The translations under genes were made by a program, and so were the position numbers. A stretch of 64,000 nt of DNA from G965218495 sp965218495. GTDB lineage: Bacteria; Bacteroidota; Rhodothermia; Rhodothermales; Bin80. Of this stretch, positions 20,601-29,452 are shown one piece after another. The notes beneath the pieces are model-generated. The model had not been told where the DNA came from. It ran no database searches and saw only the letters and a list, made by a program, of their open reading frames with translations. The stretch is from NCBI GenBank assembly GCA_965218495.1, contig OZ244626.1, forward strand, positions 1,550,001 to 1,614,000, written 5' to 3'. Each line of letters starts with the position of its first letter. The first letter of the stretch is position 1.

Positions 20601-20846
20601 AATCACCCGAATCCGTTTAACGCCTCTACCACCATCCATTTCAAGGTGCCAAGTGAAGCTCAGGTACGCCTGACCGTCTTTGACGCAATTGGAAGGAAGG
20701 TGTCCGTGCTGACCGACAGGGTTTACCCTCCTGGAGAGTACGACTTGAACTGGAACGCCAACGACTTCGCGAGTGGCGTCTACTTCTATCGTATGGAATC
20801 AGAAGGCAAGCTCCTCGGTATGCAAAAGATGACGCTGCTGAAGTAG
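17619..20846 (+). CDS. secreted BNR/sortilin-type beta-propeller protein with sorting domain
   Basis: A 1075-residue secreted protein. A hydrophobic N-terminal signal segment (residues 5-24) is followed by repeated BNR-like blades with S-x-D-x-G-x-T-W motifs: SSDKGTTW, TTDGGMSW, STDAGLTW, SDDGGVSW, SRDFGASW, TKDYGQTW-like. These form one or two beta-propellers of the sortilin/VPS10 type. It ends in a sorting domain (SLAQNHPNPFN onward, ending GMQKMTLLK), so it is probably anchored or released by a type IX-like secretion system. Such propellers bind proteins or polysaccharides. A glycosidase activity is possible, but no catalytic pattern was identified. Intact, ATG start. A related protein without the sorting domain is at 44166-47225. 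Confidence 0.85.
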   Translation: MTKFSLIAVAAVAILVLALSITLLPDAPSSRFEPGTLAHGSEKSRIMSTPQGHPDLFFEYFRDIRASETGEVEYPVGYRYAEYNKAKAALKTSGGTLNWVERGPGNVGGRTRPILIDPDDPDLHTWWAGSVSGGLWKTINRGLAWQYQSDDLPVMSVTSLAMAESNHNIIYMGTGEGFGNGDGVDGNGIFRSSDKGTTWEHLAATTANADFRHVNRLAVDPANPDVVVAATGEGIFRTTDGGMSWTEVYEGPGRVQDLRVQPGNFDMQIAGANSQGVLYSTDAGLTWQLASVVWIDGFGRIEVAYSPSHPNIAYAATEGPGNATAQLYRSDDGGVSWLPTVGPPTEPDNLSFDWLGVQGWYDNTLAVHPFKPDTVFVGGIHLWRNIVLDATVTVGGPSQFDRGGSESWLSFVNFGGSAFGGTVSYLDPNAIDVVRADYTSIEIRFGQGTQKAHRFWVSETAGTFGNGGSGIPLSQYMYADYVDVPLQVWDTDNNRQLMFSFRDQADNGEFDLIEFFSSEEPGTRNDQSREYMIIHKYDYDPNNPRNIIAQEGGAANGMLYFMWPILPDSSAPWDPANLPGHTLSIGFNFGEAPERSIDKEIDPGFVVHGDQHSLETIPVDPAQGDFWLISANDGGVAWSTNNGRSFQELDRAFAGYNTAQFYGVAKKPGSPIYIAGSQDNGTWRSFGNPNNRRGWIHDIGGDGIETVWHATDPNKIMGTVQFSNIFRTVNGGAGWSESPGMPYDEANGQFFTTLGTSDLAPDNVYTVKRDGVWYSRDFGASWTLTPITEGWVFWGGGKARVSIADPEVVWAGYGLDSSPDRRLHVSKDQGVSFEAVALPTMNQAPETVISGLATHPTESGTAYALFSRYGYPRILETKDYGQTWTDLSSFDATGASTNGFPDVAVHDLVVMPHATNVLWVGTDIGLFKSKSYGKEWNYAHNGLPAVSIWRMKFRDDEVILGTHGRGVWTVPASEIDVAIEEEPGELPSGFSLAQNHPNPFNASTTIHFKVPSEAQVRLTVFDAIGRKVSVLTDRVYPPGEYDLNWNANDFASGVYFYRMESEGKLLGMQKMTLLK

Positions 20847-21364
20847 GAAGTCTGTTGTGAATGCACCTGAGCGAGCCTCAACGCTCCGTCCGGGCAGAAG
20901 CTCATTGTAGACCCGCGCCATCGATCGGGATAGGGAGGACTCCTACGACGCTATAGCTGCCACACCGCTGTGCATGCGGGTCCGTGCACGGCGGTTCAGC
21001 GGGAAGCGTCCGGTAACGTAACGCTGCTACGGCCACTGTTGCAGCACGCGCTATACCAACTTCCCAAGGCAGGGCGCATTGCCCCGTTTCATTGTGATCG
21101 GCAGGCATCTCGCGTAGCGACAAAGACGAGCCGGACAAAAATCGGTGCAAGCGCCGCATGACCGGCACACACCCGACTTGCGGCCACAGCATGGCAAGTC
21201 AAGCTCCGCGCCATTAGCTTATGACTGCCGCAAGCGCGGCGATCTTGGACCAGACCAGGAGGCTGCCACTTGGCCTAACTTAGGCTGCCCTAATAAATAC
21301 GGGTCCTTCATGGACGGCTCGACCGGGACGGGCAACGGCAGGCTAACCAGGCAATGTGGGGGTG
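20847..21364. other. intergenic region before the permease genes
   Basis: About 520 bases with no convincing gene or IS end. If the sugar-binding-protein gene at 10176-11450 once preceded the permeases directly, this stretch holds the right-hand junction of the intervening block. I could not identify a repeat shared with the left junction. Confidence 0.4.
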
Positions 21365-22345
21365 ATGAGCGGCGCGTTGCGAAGACATGTTCTAAGTAAG
21401 CAAGGCCTGCTCATCCTGCTGCCGTCGCTCGTCATGACGGCAATCTTTGTCTACGCCGTTGTCGGCACGAGCTTCTTCTTTTCGCTCACGAACTGGCGCA
21501 CGCTTGCGCTTGATCTCAGCCTCCGCGAACCCCTCTGGCAGACCTATGCGGACATGCTCAGCATGCCGGCTTTCAGGCGGATCTGCGCAACACGTTTGTG
21601 TTCACACTGCTCTTCATCAGCTTTTCCGTTGGCCTGGGAATGACACTCGCCATCCTGCTGGACCGAAAAATCCGTGGGCTGGGATTCTTTCGGAGCGCGT
21701 TTCTGTTTCCGTATGCGCCTTCCTCCATCGTGACAGGCGTAGTCTGGCGCTGGATCTTCAACCCGGATACCGGCATCAACCTCTTCTTTGACATCTTGGG
21801 CATCAACCGTATTCTGGCGGCCGCAGGCATCGGGCTGGACCACCGACCCAACCGTAGTCCTGTCCGTCAATAAAACACTGGCAGCCGTCATACCGGGTGG
21901 CATCGAATTCCAGGTGGAATGGGGCATCCCCGTCGCGCCAATCCCAGTCGCCATTGCGGCAACGTGGCAGTTGTCCGGCTTTGTGATGGCCATGTACTTA
22001 GGTAGCCTCGGTGGCATTGGCCAGGAAGTGCGGGACGCCGCGCGCATAGACGGCGCAAGCGAGTTTCGGCTGTACCGATCTGTTATCATCCCGATGCTGT
22101 GGCCCATCACCGTTTCGACGGCAATCATCCTGCTGCACGTATCACTGAAGATCTTTGACCTGGTATTTGCTATGTCTGGCGTGGGCCCCGGCTTTGCTAC
22201 AGATGTACCCGCCATCTTCGTCTTCGAATTGATGTTCAAGGCCGCGCGTTACAACCTGGGCGCCGCCGCGTCGATGGTCATGCTCACCCTCTCGTGCCTG
22301 ATCATCGTGCCGTACCTCGTGCGCACCGTACGCAAAGGAGAATAG
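21365..22345 (+). pseudogene. sugar ABC-transporter permease (MalF-type), two frameshifts
   Basis: Inner-membrane permease of a carbohydrate uptake ABC transporter. The ATG at 21365 begins MSGALRRHV and the first membrane segment LLILLPSLVMTAIFVYAVV. Near 21573 one base is missing, so FQADLRNTFVFTLLFISF continues in another frame. Near 21830 one base is gained and the frame returns at TTDPTVVL. The permease signature EVRDAARIDGASEFRLYRSVIIPMLWP (the EAA loop that contacts the ATPase) is intact in the last part. Restoring both shifts gives about 326 residues with six membrane segments. Ends 3 bases before the second permease gene. Confidence 0.85.
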
Positions 22346-22348
22346 CCT

Positions 22349-23164
22349 ATGAGCCTGAAGCGCCTATGCCTATGGGGCTTCCTGCTCCTCGCGCTCGCGT
22401 TCTACGTGCTCCCCATCTACGTGATGGTGGCCAATGGCATAAAGTCTGCAGACAACGTGAGCCTGGCAACCATGTGGCAGCTTCCCCCCACCCCTTGTGC
22501 CGGCGGCTTCACCGATGCGTGGCGGATGCTTTCTCCCAACCTGCGAAACAGCATCGCCATGGTGATCCCGGCCGCGGTGATCTCGTCCATCATAGGCGCG
22601 CTTAACGGATACGTCTTTTCCAAGTGGAAATTCCGCGGCTCCCAGGTGCTCTTCGCGCTTCTGCTGTTCGGCTTCTTCATCCCCTACCAAGCAATCCTGC
22701 TGCCCCTGGTTCGCTTCCTGCAGTGGACTGGGCTCTACGGCACCTTGTCTGGCCTGGTGCTCACGCACGTCGTCTATGGCATCTCGGTCACTACGCTCAT
22801 CTTCCGTAACTTTTACGTAGCTATTCCGCAGTCCATCGTTGAAGCTGCCACAGTTGACGGTGCGGGGCTTCTGCAGGCCTTCTGGCGCATCATGCTGCCG
22901 CTCTCGCTGCCTGCCTTTGCGGTAGCGCTCATCTTTCAGTTCACGAACATCTGGAACGACTTTCTTTTTGGCACTACGGTGGTCCTTAACCCCCAAGCGC
23001 AACCAGTCACCATTGCACTGAACAACCTATCCGGGTCATTTTCTGTGGATTGGAATGTGGTGATGGCAGGCGCCGTGTTGGCCGCTCTGCCTACGGCCAT
23101 CGTATACATCGGGCTCGGCCGGCTCTTCGTGCGAGGCCTGATTGCAGGTGCTGTCAAGGCATGA
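22349..23164 (+). CDS. sugar ABC-transporter permease (MalG-type)
   Basis: A 271-residue inner-membrane permease with about six hydrophobic segments, beginning LLLALAFYVLPIYVMVANGI. It carries the EAA-loop signature VEAATVDGAGLLQAFWRIMLP near residues 167-186, where the cytoplasmic ATPase docks. It would pair with the MalF-type permease immediately upstream, whose gene is broken, and with the binding lipoprotein, also broken. It is therefore an intact gene without intact partners here. No ATPase gene is adjacent; such systems often share an MsmK-type ATPase encoded elsewhere. Its stop overlaps the next start (ATGA). Confidence 0.9.
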   Translation: MSLKRLCLWGFLLLALAFYVLPIYVMVANGIKSADNVSLATMWQLPPTPCAGGFTDAWRMLSPNLRNSIAMVIPAAVISSIIGALNGYVFSKWKFRGSQVLFALLLFGFFIPYQAILLPLVRFLQWTGLYGTLSGLVLTHVVYGISVTTLIFRNFYVAIPQSIVEAATVDGAGLLQAFWRIMLPLSLPAFAVALIFQFTNIWNDFLFGTTVVLNPQAQPVTIALNNLSGSFSVDWNVVMAGAVLAALPTAIVYIGLGRLFVRGLIAGAVKA

Positions 23165-24636
23165 CCGCTGACATCGTCATCATTGGCAGTGGCGCAGGCG
23201 GTGGCACACTCGCCTGGGCTCTGCGCCACTCCGGCGCCAAGATCCTGGTCATTGAGCGGGGCGACTTCCTGCCGCAAGAAGACAAAAACTGGGACCCGGT
23301 CGCAGTCTTTGGCGAGGGCCGTTACAAGCCTCGGGAGCTTTGGGAGGACGGCAGCGGCCACCACTTTACGCCCGGCGTGCATTACTATGTGGGCGGCAAC
23401 ACGAAGGTCTATGGCGCGGCGCTTCCTCGCTTCCGCCAGGAAGACTTTGAAGCCCTTGAGCACGAAGGCGGCACTGCCCCTGCCTGGCCAGTCAGCTATG
23501 CGAACCTCGAGCCGTTCTATGCACGCGCCGAGACCCTGTACCGGGTGCGAGGACAGGCCGGCGAAGACCCGACGGAGCCACCCAGGTCCGGTCCGTATGC
23601 GCTGCCGCCCGTCCCGCATGAGCCGACAGTTGCTGCACTGGCAGCCGCCTTTGGAGCACAGGGACTGAAGCCGTTTTCGCTACCGATGGGCATTGACCTG
23701 GGTGGCCGATGCATCCGCTGCCACACGTGTGACGGCTTTCCCTGCAAGGTCCTGGCCAAAAGCGATGCCGAGGTCTGCTGCATCCGGCCGGCCCTGGCCA
23801 GCCCCAACGTGTCACTGATGACAGGTACCTGGGCACGCCGCTTGCTGCCGGGTCCTGACGGGCGCCGAATAGAGACCGTAGAGGTTGAGCAGCTGGGTGA
23901 TCGCTTCCTGGTTAAGGCGGACCGCTTCCTGGTATCATGTGGAGCTGTCAATTCCGCAGCGCTCCTGCTCCGCTCCAAAGAGGGTGGCTTGGCAAATGGC
24001 TCGGGCCAGGTCGGCCTCAATTATATGATGCACAACAACTCCGCAATGCTGGCGGTAGATGCCACGCGGCGCAACCGTACGGTTTTTCAGAAGACCCTTT
24101 CCCTGAACGATTACTATCTACATGGACCGGACTGGCCTTATCCGCTCGGAAACCTCCAGATCATCGGCAAGGTGCAGGGCACGATGCTGAAGAGTGCGCG
24201 CCCGAAGGTGCCCAAGGCCTTCCTGAACTCGATCGCCCAGCGCAGCATGGACTGGTGGGTGATGTCAGAAGACTTGCCGAGCGCTGAGAACCGCGTGACG
24301 CTGAGCAGCACCGGGCACATCCGCGTCCACTGGAAATCCACCAACGTTGCCACCGATCAGAGGCTGCTTCGCCTGGCGCGCAGCATCATGAAACGCGCTG
24401 GCTATCAGTTGGTATTCGTGGGAACAATGGGAATCGCCACCAATTCGCATCAGTGCGGTACGCTGCGCATGGGCACGGATCCAGCGACCAGTGTCCTCGA
24501 CCCCTGGTGCAGAACCCATGATCTGGGAAACCTGTATGTAGTCGATTCCTCATTCTTCCCCTCCTCAGCTGCAATGAATCCCGCGCTCACGATCGCTGCG
24601 CAGGCGCTTCGCGTCGCGGATCATTTGATGCAATGA
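23161..24636 (+). CDS. GMC-family FAD-dependent sugar/cyclitol dehydrogenase
   Basis: A 491-residue GMC oxidoreductase of the gluconate-2-dehydrogenase/glucoside 3-dehydrogenase branch. FAD-binding IVIIGSGAGGGTLAWAL is at residues 5-21 and ALRHSGAKILVIERGDF follows. A cysteine cluster (CIRCHTCDGFPC, residues about 181-192) is typical of this branch. The C-terminal HQCGTLRMG and YVVDSSFFPSSAAMNPALT hold the active-site His and Asn. It oxidises sugar hydroxyls and passes electrons to a quinone or cytochrome. It starts inside the permease stop codon, so sugar entry and first oxidation were one operon. I moved the start to 23161 because this gives the clean Rossmann N-terminus. Intact. Confidence 0.88.
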   Translation: MTADIVIIGSGAGGGTLAWALRHSGAKILVIERGDFLPQEDKNWDPVAVFGEGRYKPRELWEDGSGHHFTPGVHYYVGGNTKVYGAALPRFRQEDFEALEHEGGTAPAWPVSYANLEPFYARAETLYRVRGQAGEDPTEPPRSGPYALPPVPHEPTVAALAAAFGAQGLKPFSLPMGIDLGGRCIRCHTCDGFPCKVLAKSDAEVCCIRPALASPNVSLMTGTWARRLLPGPDGRRIETVEVEQLGDRFLVKADRFLVSCGAVNSAALLLRSKEGGLANGSGQVGLNYMMHNNSAMLAVDATRRNRTVFQKTLSLNDYYLHGPDWPYPLGNLQIIGKVQGTMLKSARPKVPKAFLNSIAQRSMDWWVMSEDLPSAENRVTLSSTGHIRVHWKSTNVATDQRLLRLARSIMKRAGYQLVFVGTMGIATNSHQCGTLRMGTDPATSVLDPWCRTHDLGNLYVVDSSFFPSSAAMNPALTIAAQALRVADHLMQ

Positions 24637-24667
24637 GCGTAAACCCATAAGCCCAACGCTATTCGCC

Positions 24668-25120
24668 ATGCGCATCGCCTCATTACAACTTGCGCTACTG
24701 CTCGTGACGGGCACCGCCCAAGGTCAGGACCCCGAAGCCGTGCTTGATGACTTTCACGAGGCGGCCTCCAAGGCCGACAGCGCCCGCTACTTTGGACACT
24801 TTTCGGAGGGCGCGGTCTTTTTCGGCACCGACATCAACGAGCGCTGGACTTTGGAGGAGTTTCAGGCGTATGCGGGACCGCACTTTCGGGCGGGCCAAGG
24901 ATGGACCTACGTGCCGCAGCGCCGCGCCGTATTCTTCAACGGGGACACCGCTTGGTTTGACGAAACGCTTCTGAACGAGAAATTCGGTCTGACCCGCGGT
25001 ACTGGCGTGTTGGTCAAGGTTGACGGGACTTGGAAGATCGTCCAATACCATCTTACGCTCCCCGTTCCAAATGCGCTGATCTACGACCTGGTAGACATGA
25101 TCAGGGCACAGGAGCCATAG
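24668..25120 (+). CDS. secreted SnoaL/DUF4440-like (NTF2-fold) protein
   Basis: A 150-residue protein. Residues 1-18 are a signal peptide ending TAQGQD. The rest, beginning PEAVLDDFHEAASKADSARYFGHF, is a nuclear-transport-factor-2-like fold as in DUF4440/SnoaL-like proteins: an initial helix pair, then a strand-rich part with WTYVPQRRAVFF and a late WKIVQYHLTLPVPN. Such proteins are small ligand-binding or isomerase-like domains, usually of unknown role; no catalytic residues can be named. A second, 5'-truncated and IS-interrupted copy is at 29553-31421. The two copies flank the minus-strand S8/LRR gene in direct orientation. Confidence 0.8.
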   Translation: MRIASLQLALLLVTGTAQGQDPEAVLDDFHEAASKADSARYFGHFSEGAVFFGTDINERWTLEEFQAYAGPHFRAGQGWTYVPQRRAVFFNGDTAWFDETLLNEKFGLTRGTGVLVKVDGTWKIVQYHLTLPVPNALIYDLVDMIRAQEP

Positions 25121-25405
25121 GGATTGAATGCCCAATCTGGCCCTCAGGCCCGTTGGCCGGGGTAGGGAGGCAAACGAAGCAAAATCGGGCTTTTCCAAGC
25201 TCCGTGAGGCTGTCTTCAGGTCAATCCCCCAACTACGTCAGCGTCCGTCAGGCACCGCGGGCCATGTAAGCCAAAGTAATTCCCCGCAAGAGGATTCGGG
25301 GCTGTTGACCAGCGTCGTGATAAGCGTTGGCTGTCGCGAATCGGTTGCTACACAACCTGTCTGAGCATATCCGGCACGTAACGCCGCTTCGTAGTCCAAG
25401 CATAC

Positions 25406-28400
25406 TCACCTGATTCGTACAAAGCGCCCCGCGTGCACCTTGTCACCCTCCGGCGTGCTCGCGTGTACACGATACAAGTATAGGCCCGCAGGGAGAGTAG
25501 CGCCGCTAAGACTTATGCTACGGCCCCACCCGCCCGCCATGTCCCTTGAGGGTATGAGTAGCATGCGCCGACCCAAAACGTCCAGCACGTCGACAGTTAC
25601 ATCGGCGGGCCAGGGAAGATCAAAGACGATCTGTGTGGTCTGCTGAAAGGGATTGGGGTAGTTGCCGTGCAGGGAAAACACCACTGGCAGCGTTTCGCGC
25701 TGAGCGTCTGTCGGGGAATAAACCTCAATGCTGAACATCAGACTATCGGAGGACCCATTCGCACCGGTGGCCTTGAACGTATAAGGAACGGCAGCTGTGA
25801 CCACCGTAGGCGTCCCGCTGATGGTGCGTGTGGTAGCGTCAAAGGTAAGATCTGAGGGCAGTACGGGGGCTAGAGTATAGCTCGGCGGCGGTACCCCTCC
25901 CGTGGCTTCGGGCAAGACAAGCGGTGTGATGGGATGCGTGCGCGGGAATGACTGATCTGCAACCGCAGACGCAAACGAAACGGCTGATACTATCTCGATG
26001 CCAAACGAAAGGCTGGCTGACATGGCATCTGTATCGGTTACTGTATACGTGTAGGTGGCATGATCCGCTGTCATCGTTGGGGCCCCAGCAATCGTCCGTG
26101 TGGTGTCGTTAAAGACCAGTCCTGCCGGCAGCGCCGGATCGAGCGCGTACATGTAGGGCGGGGTACCCCCGACCGCCTCGGGGAGGACAAGCGGTGTGAT
26201 CGCTATGCTCTCCGTGAAAGTCTGGTCCACAACGCTGCCGTCAATACCGATCGCCACCACACTACAGGTAGGACCAGACGTGTTTGGGATAGTACTCAAC
26301 CACGCCTGGAAGGCATCATCCCCAGGTGCGCACAAATCCTGACCGCCGAAGATCAGATACCGCAAGCTGTCCAACTGCATCAAGCTCCTGGGAAGCTTGC
26401 CGGTAAGGGAGTTGTCGGACAGAAAGAGCACAGCCAATTGTGAAAGGTTGCCCAACTCGCTGGGGACTTCCCCGGTAAAGGAATTGTCGGACAGAAAGAG
26501 CACAATCAATTGCGAGAGGCTGCCCAACTCGCCAGGGATCGACCCGGAAAGAGAATTGTCGTCCAGATGGAGCTGAGTCAATTGTGTAAGGTTGCCCAGC
26601 TCGCTTGGGATCGAACCGGAAAGGGAATTGCCGTCCAGCCAGAGCTCACTCAATTGTGTAAGGTTGCCCAGCTCGCTTGGGATCGAACCGGAAAGGGAAT
26701 TGCCGTCCAGGTAGAGCTGACGCAATTGTGAGAGGTTGCCCAGCTCACTGGGAATCGAACCGGAAAGGGAATTATCGTACAGAGAGAGCTGAGTCAGTTG
26801 TGAGAGTTTGCCCAGCTCGCTTGGAATCGACCCGGAAAGGGAATTACCGTCCAGGAAGAGCTGCCTCAACTTCGAAAGGTTGCCCAGCTCGCTAGGGATC
26901 GAACCGGATAGGAAATTATTGTACAGAGGGAGCCGGGACAGATGCGAAAGGTTGCCGAGCTCGGCCGGCAGCGATCCGTCTAGGTTATTCCCACTCAATC
27001 CCAGCGAGACCAAAAAACCCTCGCTTAGGAAAACCCCATACCAACTAGCCAGCTCTTCCTCACTCGGAACGGTGGTGATATCCCAATTGGCATTGTTATC
27101 CCAATTGTCGCCGCCTGTGGATGTGTAGAGTTCACTCAGGCTCTGGTGCACCGCATCAAGCGACCGGTTTATGCCGAGAGTAATCATGTCAGCCTCATCC
27201 TCGTGCGCGCCATCGCGGATGCGGACGTAAAAACGCACGCGTTGATTGGTGGGTGCGTTCGAGGTCGCCACAAACCCGAAGGTAATATCGGTGGAGTCGC
27301 CGCCCGCCAACCTACCGACATTGACTTCAGTCGTGGTCATATCTATGAACGGATAAGCGTCGGTTGCTTCAAGCCCGACTATGAGCTGTTGGGCATCAGC
27401 TAAATGATTCACCACCGTTGCCGTGATGGTCACCTGGTCGCCTGATGCAATCTCGCTGTTGCCGTCGCTGTCCACCCATGACCAGCGTTTGAGGCGTACG
27501 GCAGGCACGGCAGGTTCCATGATCGCCGCCAAGGCGTTGGCGTATCCCCGCCCCAGATGCCCTGCCAAGCCGGGATTCGCTGCATCCATATTTTCGCTCG
27601 CCAGCCGCACCTGCTCACGTAGCGCATCCGGCGTTATCGCGGGGAATCTGGTCTTCACCAGGGCGGCCACACCAGCCGTCAAAGGAGTCGAAAATGACGT
27701 ACCATTCGCCAAAACGTATGTGTTGTCAGACCCCGTGGAAATAATGGACTCGCCCGGGACAAATACGTTTACCAGCTTTCCGAAGCTCGAAAATGACGCC
27801 TTGATGCGAGAATCCTTTTCTGTTGCGCCCACAGAAAGCACCCGCGGATGACGGGCAGGGTAGTATGGAAACAGGTCAATGTTGAGATTGGCATTACCAG
27901 CCGCTGCCACCACGAGGGCACCCAAGTCGGTGGCTAGGTCCAAGGCCTGACTAACGAGCATGATACTTTGTTCTTCGTCACGAAAACCTCCCCAACTCAC
28001 ACTGATGATGTCTGCCCCGTTGACGGCAGCATAGAGAACGCCCTCGTACCCATAGCAAATGCCCCCGTCGCGGTCGGGGCACCCCGCATTGATGTGCATC
28101 ACGTCCGCGTTCCAGGCAACACCCGCCACTCCAACACTGTTGTCGGTCACGGCATTGGCCACACCAGCAGTGGCTGTGCCGTGATTGGCACTGCTTGGGG
28201 TTTGCGGCAATCCTGTCGGATCGTTGTCCGTGTCGTCTCCATTGGCGAAATTGACGCCGTGCACGTCATCGATAAATCCGTTGTTATCGTCGTCCACCCC
28301 ATTGCCAGGGGTTTCTTGCGGATTGGTCCACACGTTTTCGCGAAGATCCTCGTGACGCCACTCTCCACCGCCGCCAACATTCGCTATTACTACCGGGTCA

Positions 28401-28945
28401 GATTCATCTTCACCCTTGACTTCATCCCAAGCCTCCGTCAGGCGCAGGTGCCTGAGATACGTCTGGTCGCTGAATAGAGGATCGTCGGGATCCACCAGCG
28501 CCCCCGTGTCAGATTCATCAATGCGGTTGATAATCACAGGCTCGGCATAAACCACGCCGGGAGCACCAGATAGCATCCTGGCTACCTGCTTGGCATCATC
28601 GTTGCCGTGAAACCGCACATAGTACGTGCGGCGGAGCGCCAAGAGATTCCGCCTGGTCCTGGGCGTAGGCTGCACGCGGTCCAAGAATGGAAACACGCGC
28701 TCAATGGTGTGCACATTGTACGTGGCAGCCCTGCGATCAAAGACCTGCAGCCCGGTCTCGGTCGATCCGTCTGCAATGGCAGCGGTGGGTCCGAACTGTA
28801 CTGCGACGACGTTGGGCTCATACGAGGGCATATGCTGGGCTGCAGCCATTGGCACAGTCCAGACCGAAGCCATAGCCAGCACCAGTATAGTCCGCGTCCA
28901 GGGAGAGCTGTTGTTCCGTCGTAGCTGGCTACGGCAACCACCCAT
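25406..28945 (-). CDS. secreted S8-like protein with 9 LRRs, catalytic Asp missing
   Basis: Paralog of the protease at 12589. With the start at 28945 (MGGCRSQLRR, giving a signal peptide ending PMAAAQ) it has 1179 residues; the frame stays open to 29140, so an earlier start is possible. Layout: signal, propeptide, S8 domain, beta-rich linker, nine LRRs (residues 646-861), two Ig-like domains, and a sorting domain with GNYPNPF. His (NHGTATAG) and Ser (NGTSFSTPL) of the triad are present. The Asp motif reads IANVGGGGEW instead of IAVVDGGGEW, so the catalytic Asp is Gly (a GAC to GGC type change). It is probably an inactive protease scaffold acting as a binding or adhesion protein. Confidence 0.85.
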   Translation of the reverse strand: MGGCRSQLRRNNSSPWTRTILVLAMASVWTVPMAAAQHMPSYEPNVVAVQFGPTAAIADGSTETGLQVFDRRAATYNVHTIERVFPFLDRVQPTPRTRRNLLALRRTYYVRFHGNDDAKQVARMLSGAPGVVYAEPVIINRIDESDTGALVDPDDPLFSDQTYLRHLRLTEAWDEVKGEDESDPVVIANVGGGGEWRHEDLRENVWTNPQETPGNGVDDDNNGFIDDVHGVNFANGDDTDNDPTGLPQTPSSANHGTATAGVANAVTDNSVGVAGVAWNADVMHINAGCPDRDGGICYGYEGVLYAAVNGADIISVSWGGFRDEEQSIMLVSQALDLATDLGALVVAAAGNANLNIDLFPYYPARHPRVLSVGATEKDSRIKASFSSFGKLVNVFVPGESIISTGSDNTYVLANGTSFSTPLTAGVAALVKTRFPAITPDALREQVRLASENMDAANPGLAGHLGRGYANALAAIMEPAVPAVRLKRWSWVDSDGNSEIASGDQVTITATVVNHLADAQQLIVGLEATDAYPFIDMTTTEVNVGRLAGGDSTDITFGFVATSNAPTNQRVRFYVRIRDGAHEDEADMITLGINRSLDAVHQSLSELYTSTGGDNWDNNANWDITTVPSEEELASWYGVFLSEGFLVSLGLSGNNLDGSLPAELGNLSHLSRLPLYNNFLSGSIPSELGNLSKLRQLFLDGNSLSGSIPSELGKLSQLTQLSLYDNSLSGSIPSELGNLSQLRQLYLDGNSLSGSIPSELGNLTQLSELWLDGNSLSGSIPSELGNLTQLTQLHLDDNSLSGSIPGELGSLSQLIVLFLSDNSFTGEVPSELGNLSQLAVLFLSDNSLTGKLPRSLMQLDSLRYLIFGGQDLCAPGDDAFQAWLSTIPNTSGPTCSVVAIGIDGSVVDQTFTESIAITPLVLPEAVGGTPPYMYALDPALPAGLVFNDTTRTIAGAPTMTADHATYTYTVTDTDAMSASLSFGIEIVSAVSFASAVADQSFPRTHPITPLVLPEATGGVPPPSYTLAPVLPSDLTFDATTRTISGTPTVVTAAVPYTFKATGANGSSDSLMFSIEVYSPTDAQRETLPVVFSLHGNYPNPFQQTTQIVFDLPWPADVTVDVLDVLGRRMLLIPSRDMAGGWGRSISLSGATLPAGLYLYRVHASTPEGDKVHAGRFVRIR
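26363..27010 (-). repeat. 9 tandem 72-bp LRR-coding units
   Basis: Nine head-to-tail 72-base units, coding xxLxLxxNSLSGSIPSELGNLSQL-type repeats and ending in LPRSLMQLDSL. The array has five fewer units than that of the paralog at 14515-15522, and its consensus is SIPSELG rather than AIPPELG. The arrays have therefore expanded or homogenised separately. Confidence 0.88.
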
Positions 28946-29269
28946 CTGTTGTTCGCAAAAGTTCAGTCCCCAGCGGGCGGTCGGACGCAACGAAGTGTGC
29001 ATGCGTTTGCGTGGCATGTTGGTGTGAAGGGTTATGAGCATGACCAGCGCTCTGCTACCGCTCTTTCCGTACTTGTGCTGTCCTTTCTGGTTGCATTGTC
29101 CATTTCGGCGGTACGCCAAATCCTGTTTGGTAAGCGTCAACGTTTTTGCAACGGGCTTTGCAACTTAGTTGATGGCATTTGGGGCGGTGCTAGGCTAATT
29201 TCGACCCAGAGGCTGGAAGTGCCCGGCGTGTACGAAGATACTGCGCCTTGGCCGAGGATGCTATGAAGC

Positions 29270-29452
29270 TCAGTCTCGTAAACTGAGCCGGTATTCGATG
29301 TGCTTCAGGCAGCGTCGGATGCAGTCGGCGAGAGAATGCGCGTACAAAAGCCGGATATACTGTAAGAGTCGGGCAGCTAAATCAAATTCCCTGGCACACC
29401 GAATAGGATTCCTTGCGCGGCCGCCGGGTGTAGTGGCTGGTGAGCAAACCAA
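29270..29452 (-). other. short frame conserved in both duplicate copies
   Basis: A 60-codon frame ending LLYAHSLADCIRRCLKHIEYRLSLRD. The same frame and C-terminus occur in copy B at 40808 and upstream. It may be the tail of an unrecognised gene or IS protein, or simply conserved because the duplication is recent. No ribosome binding site or family was recognised. Confidence 0.25.
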
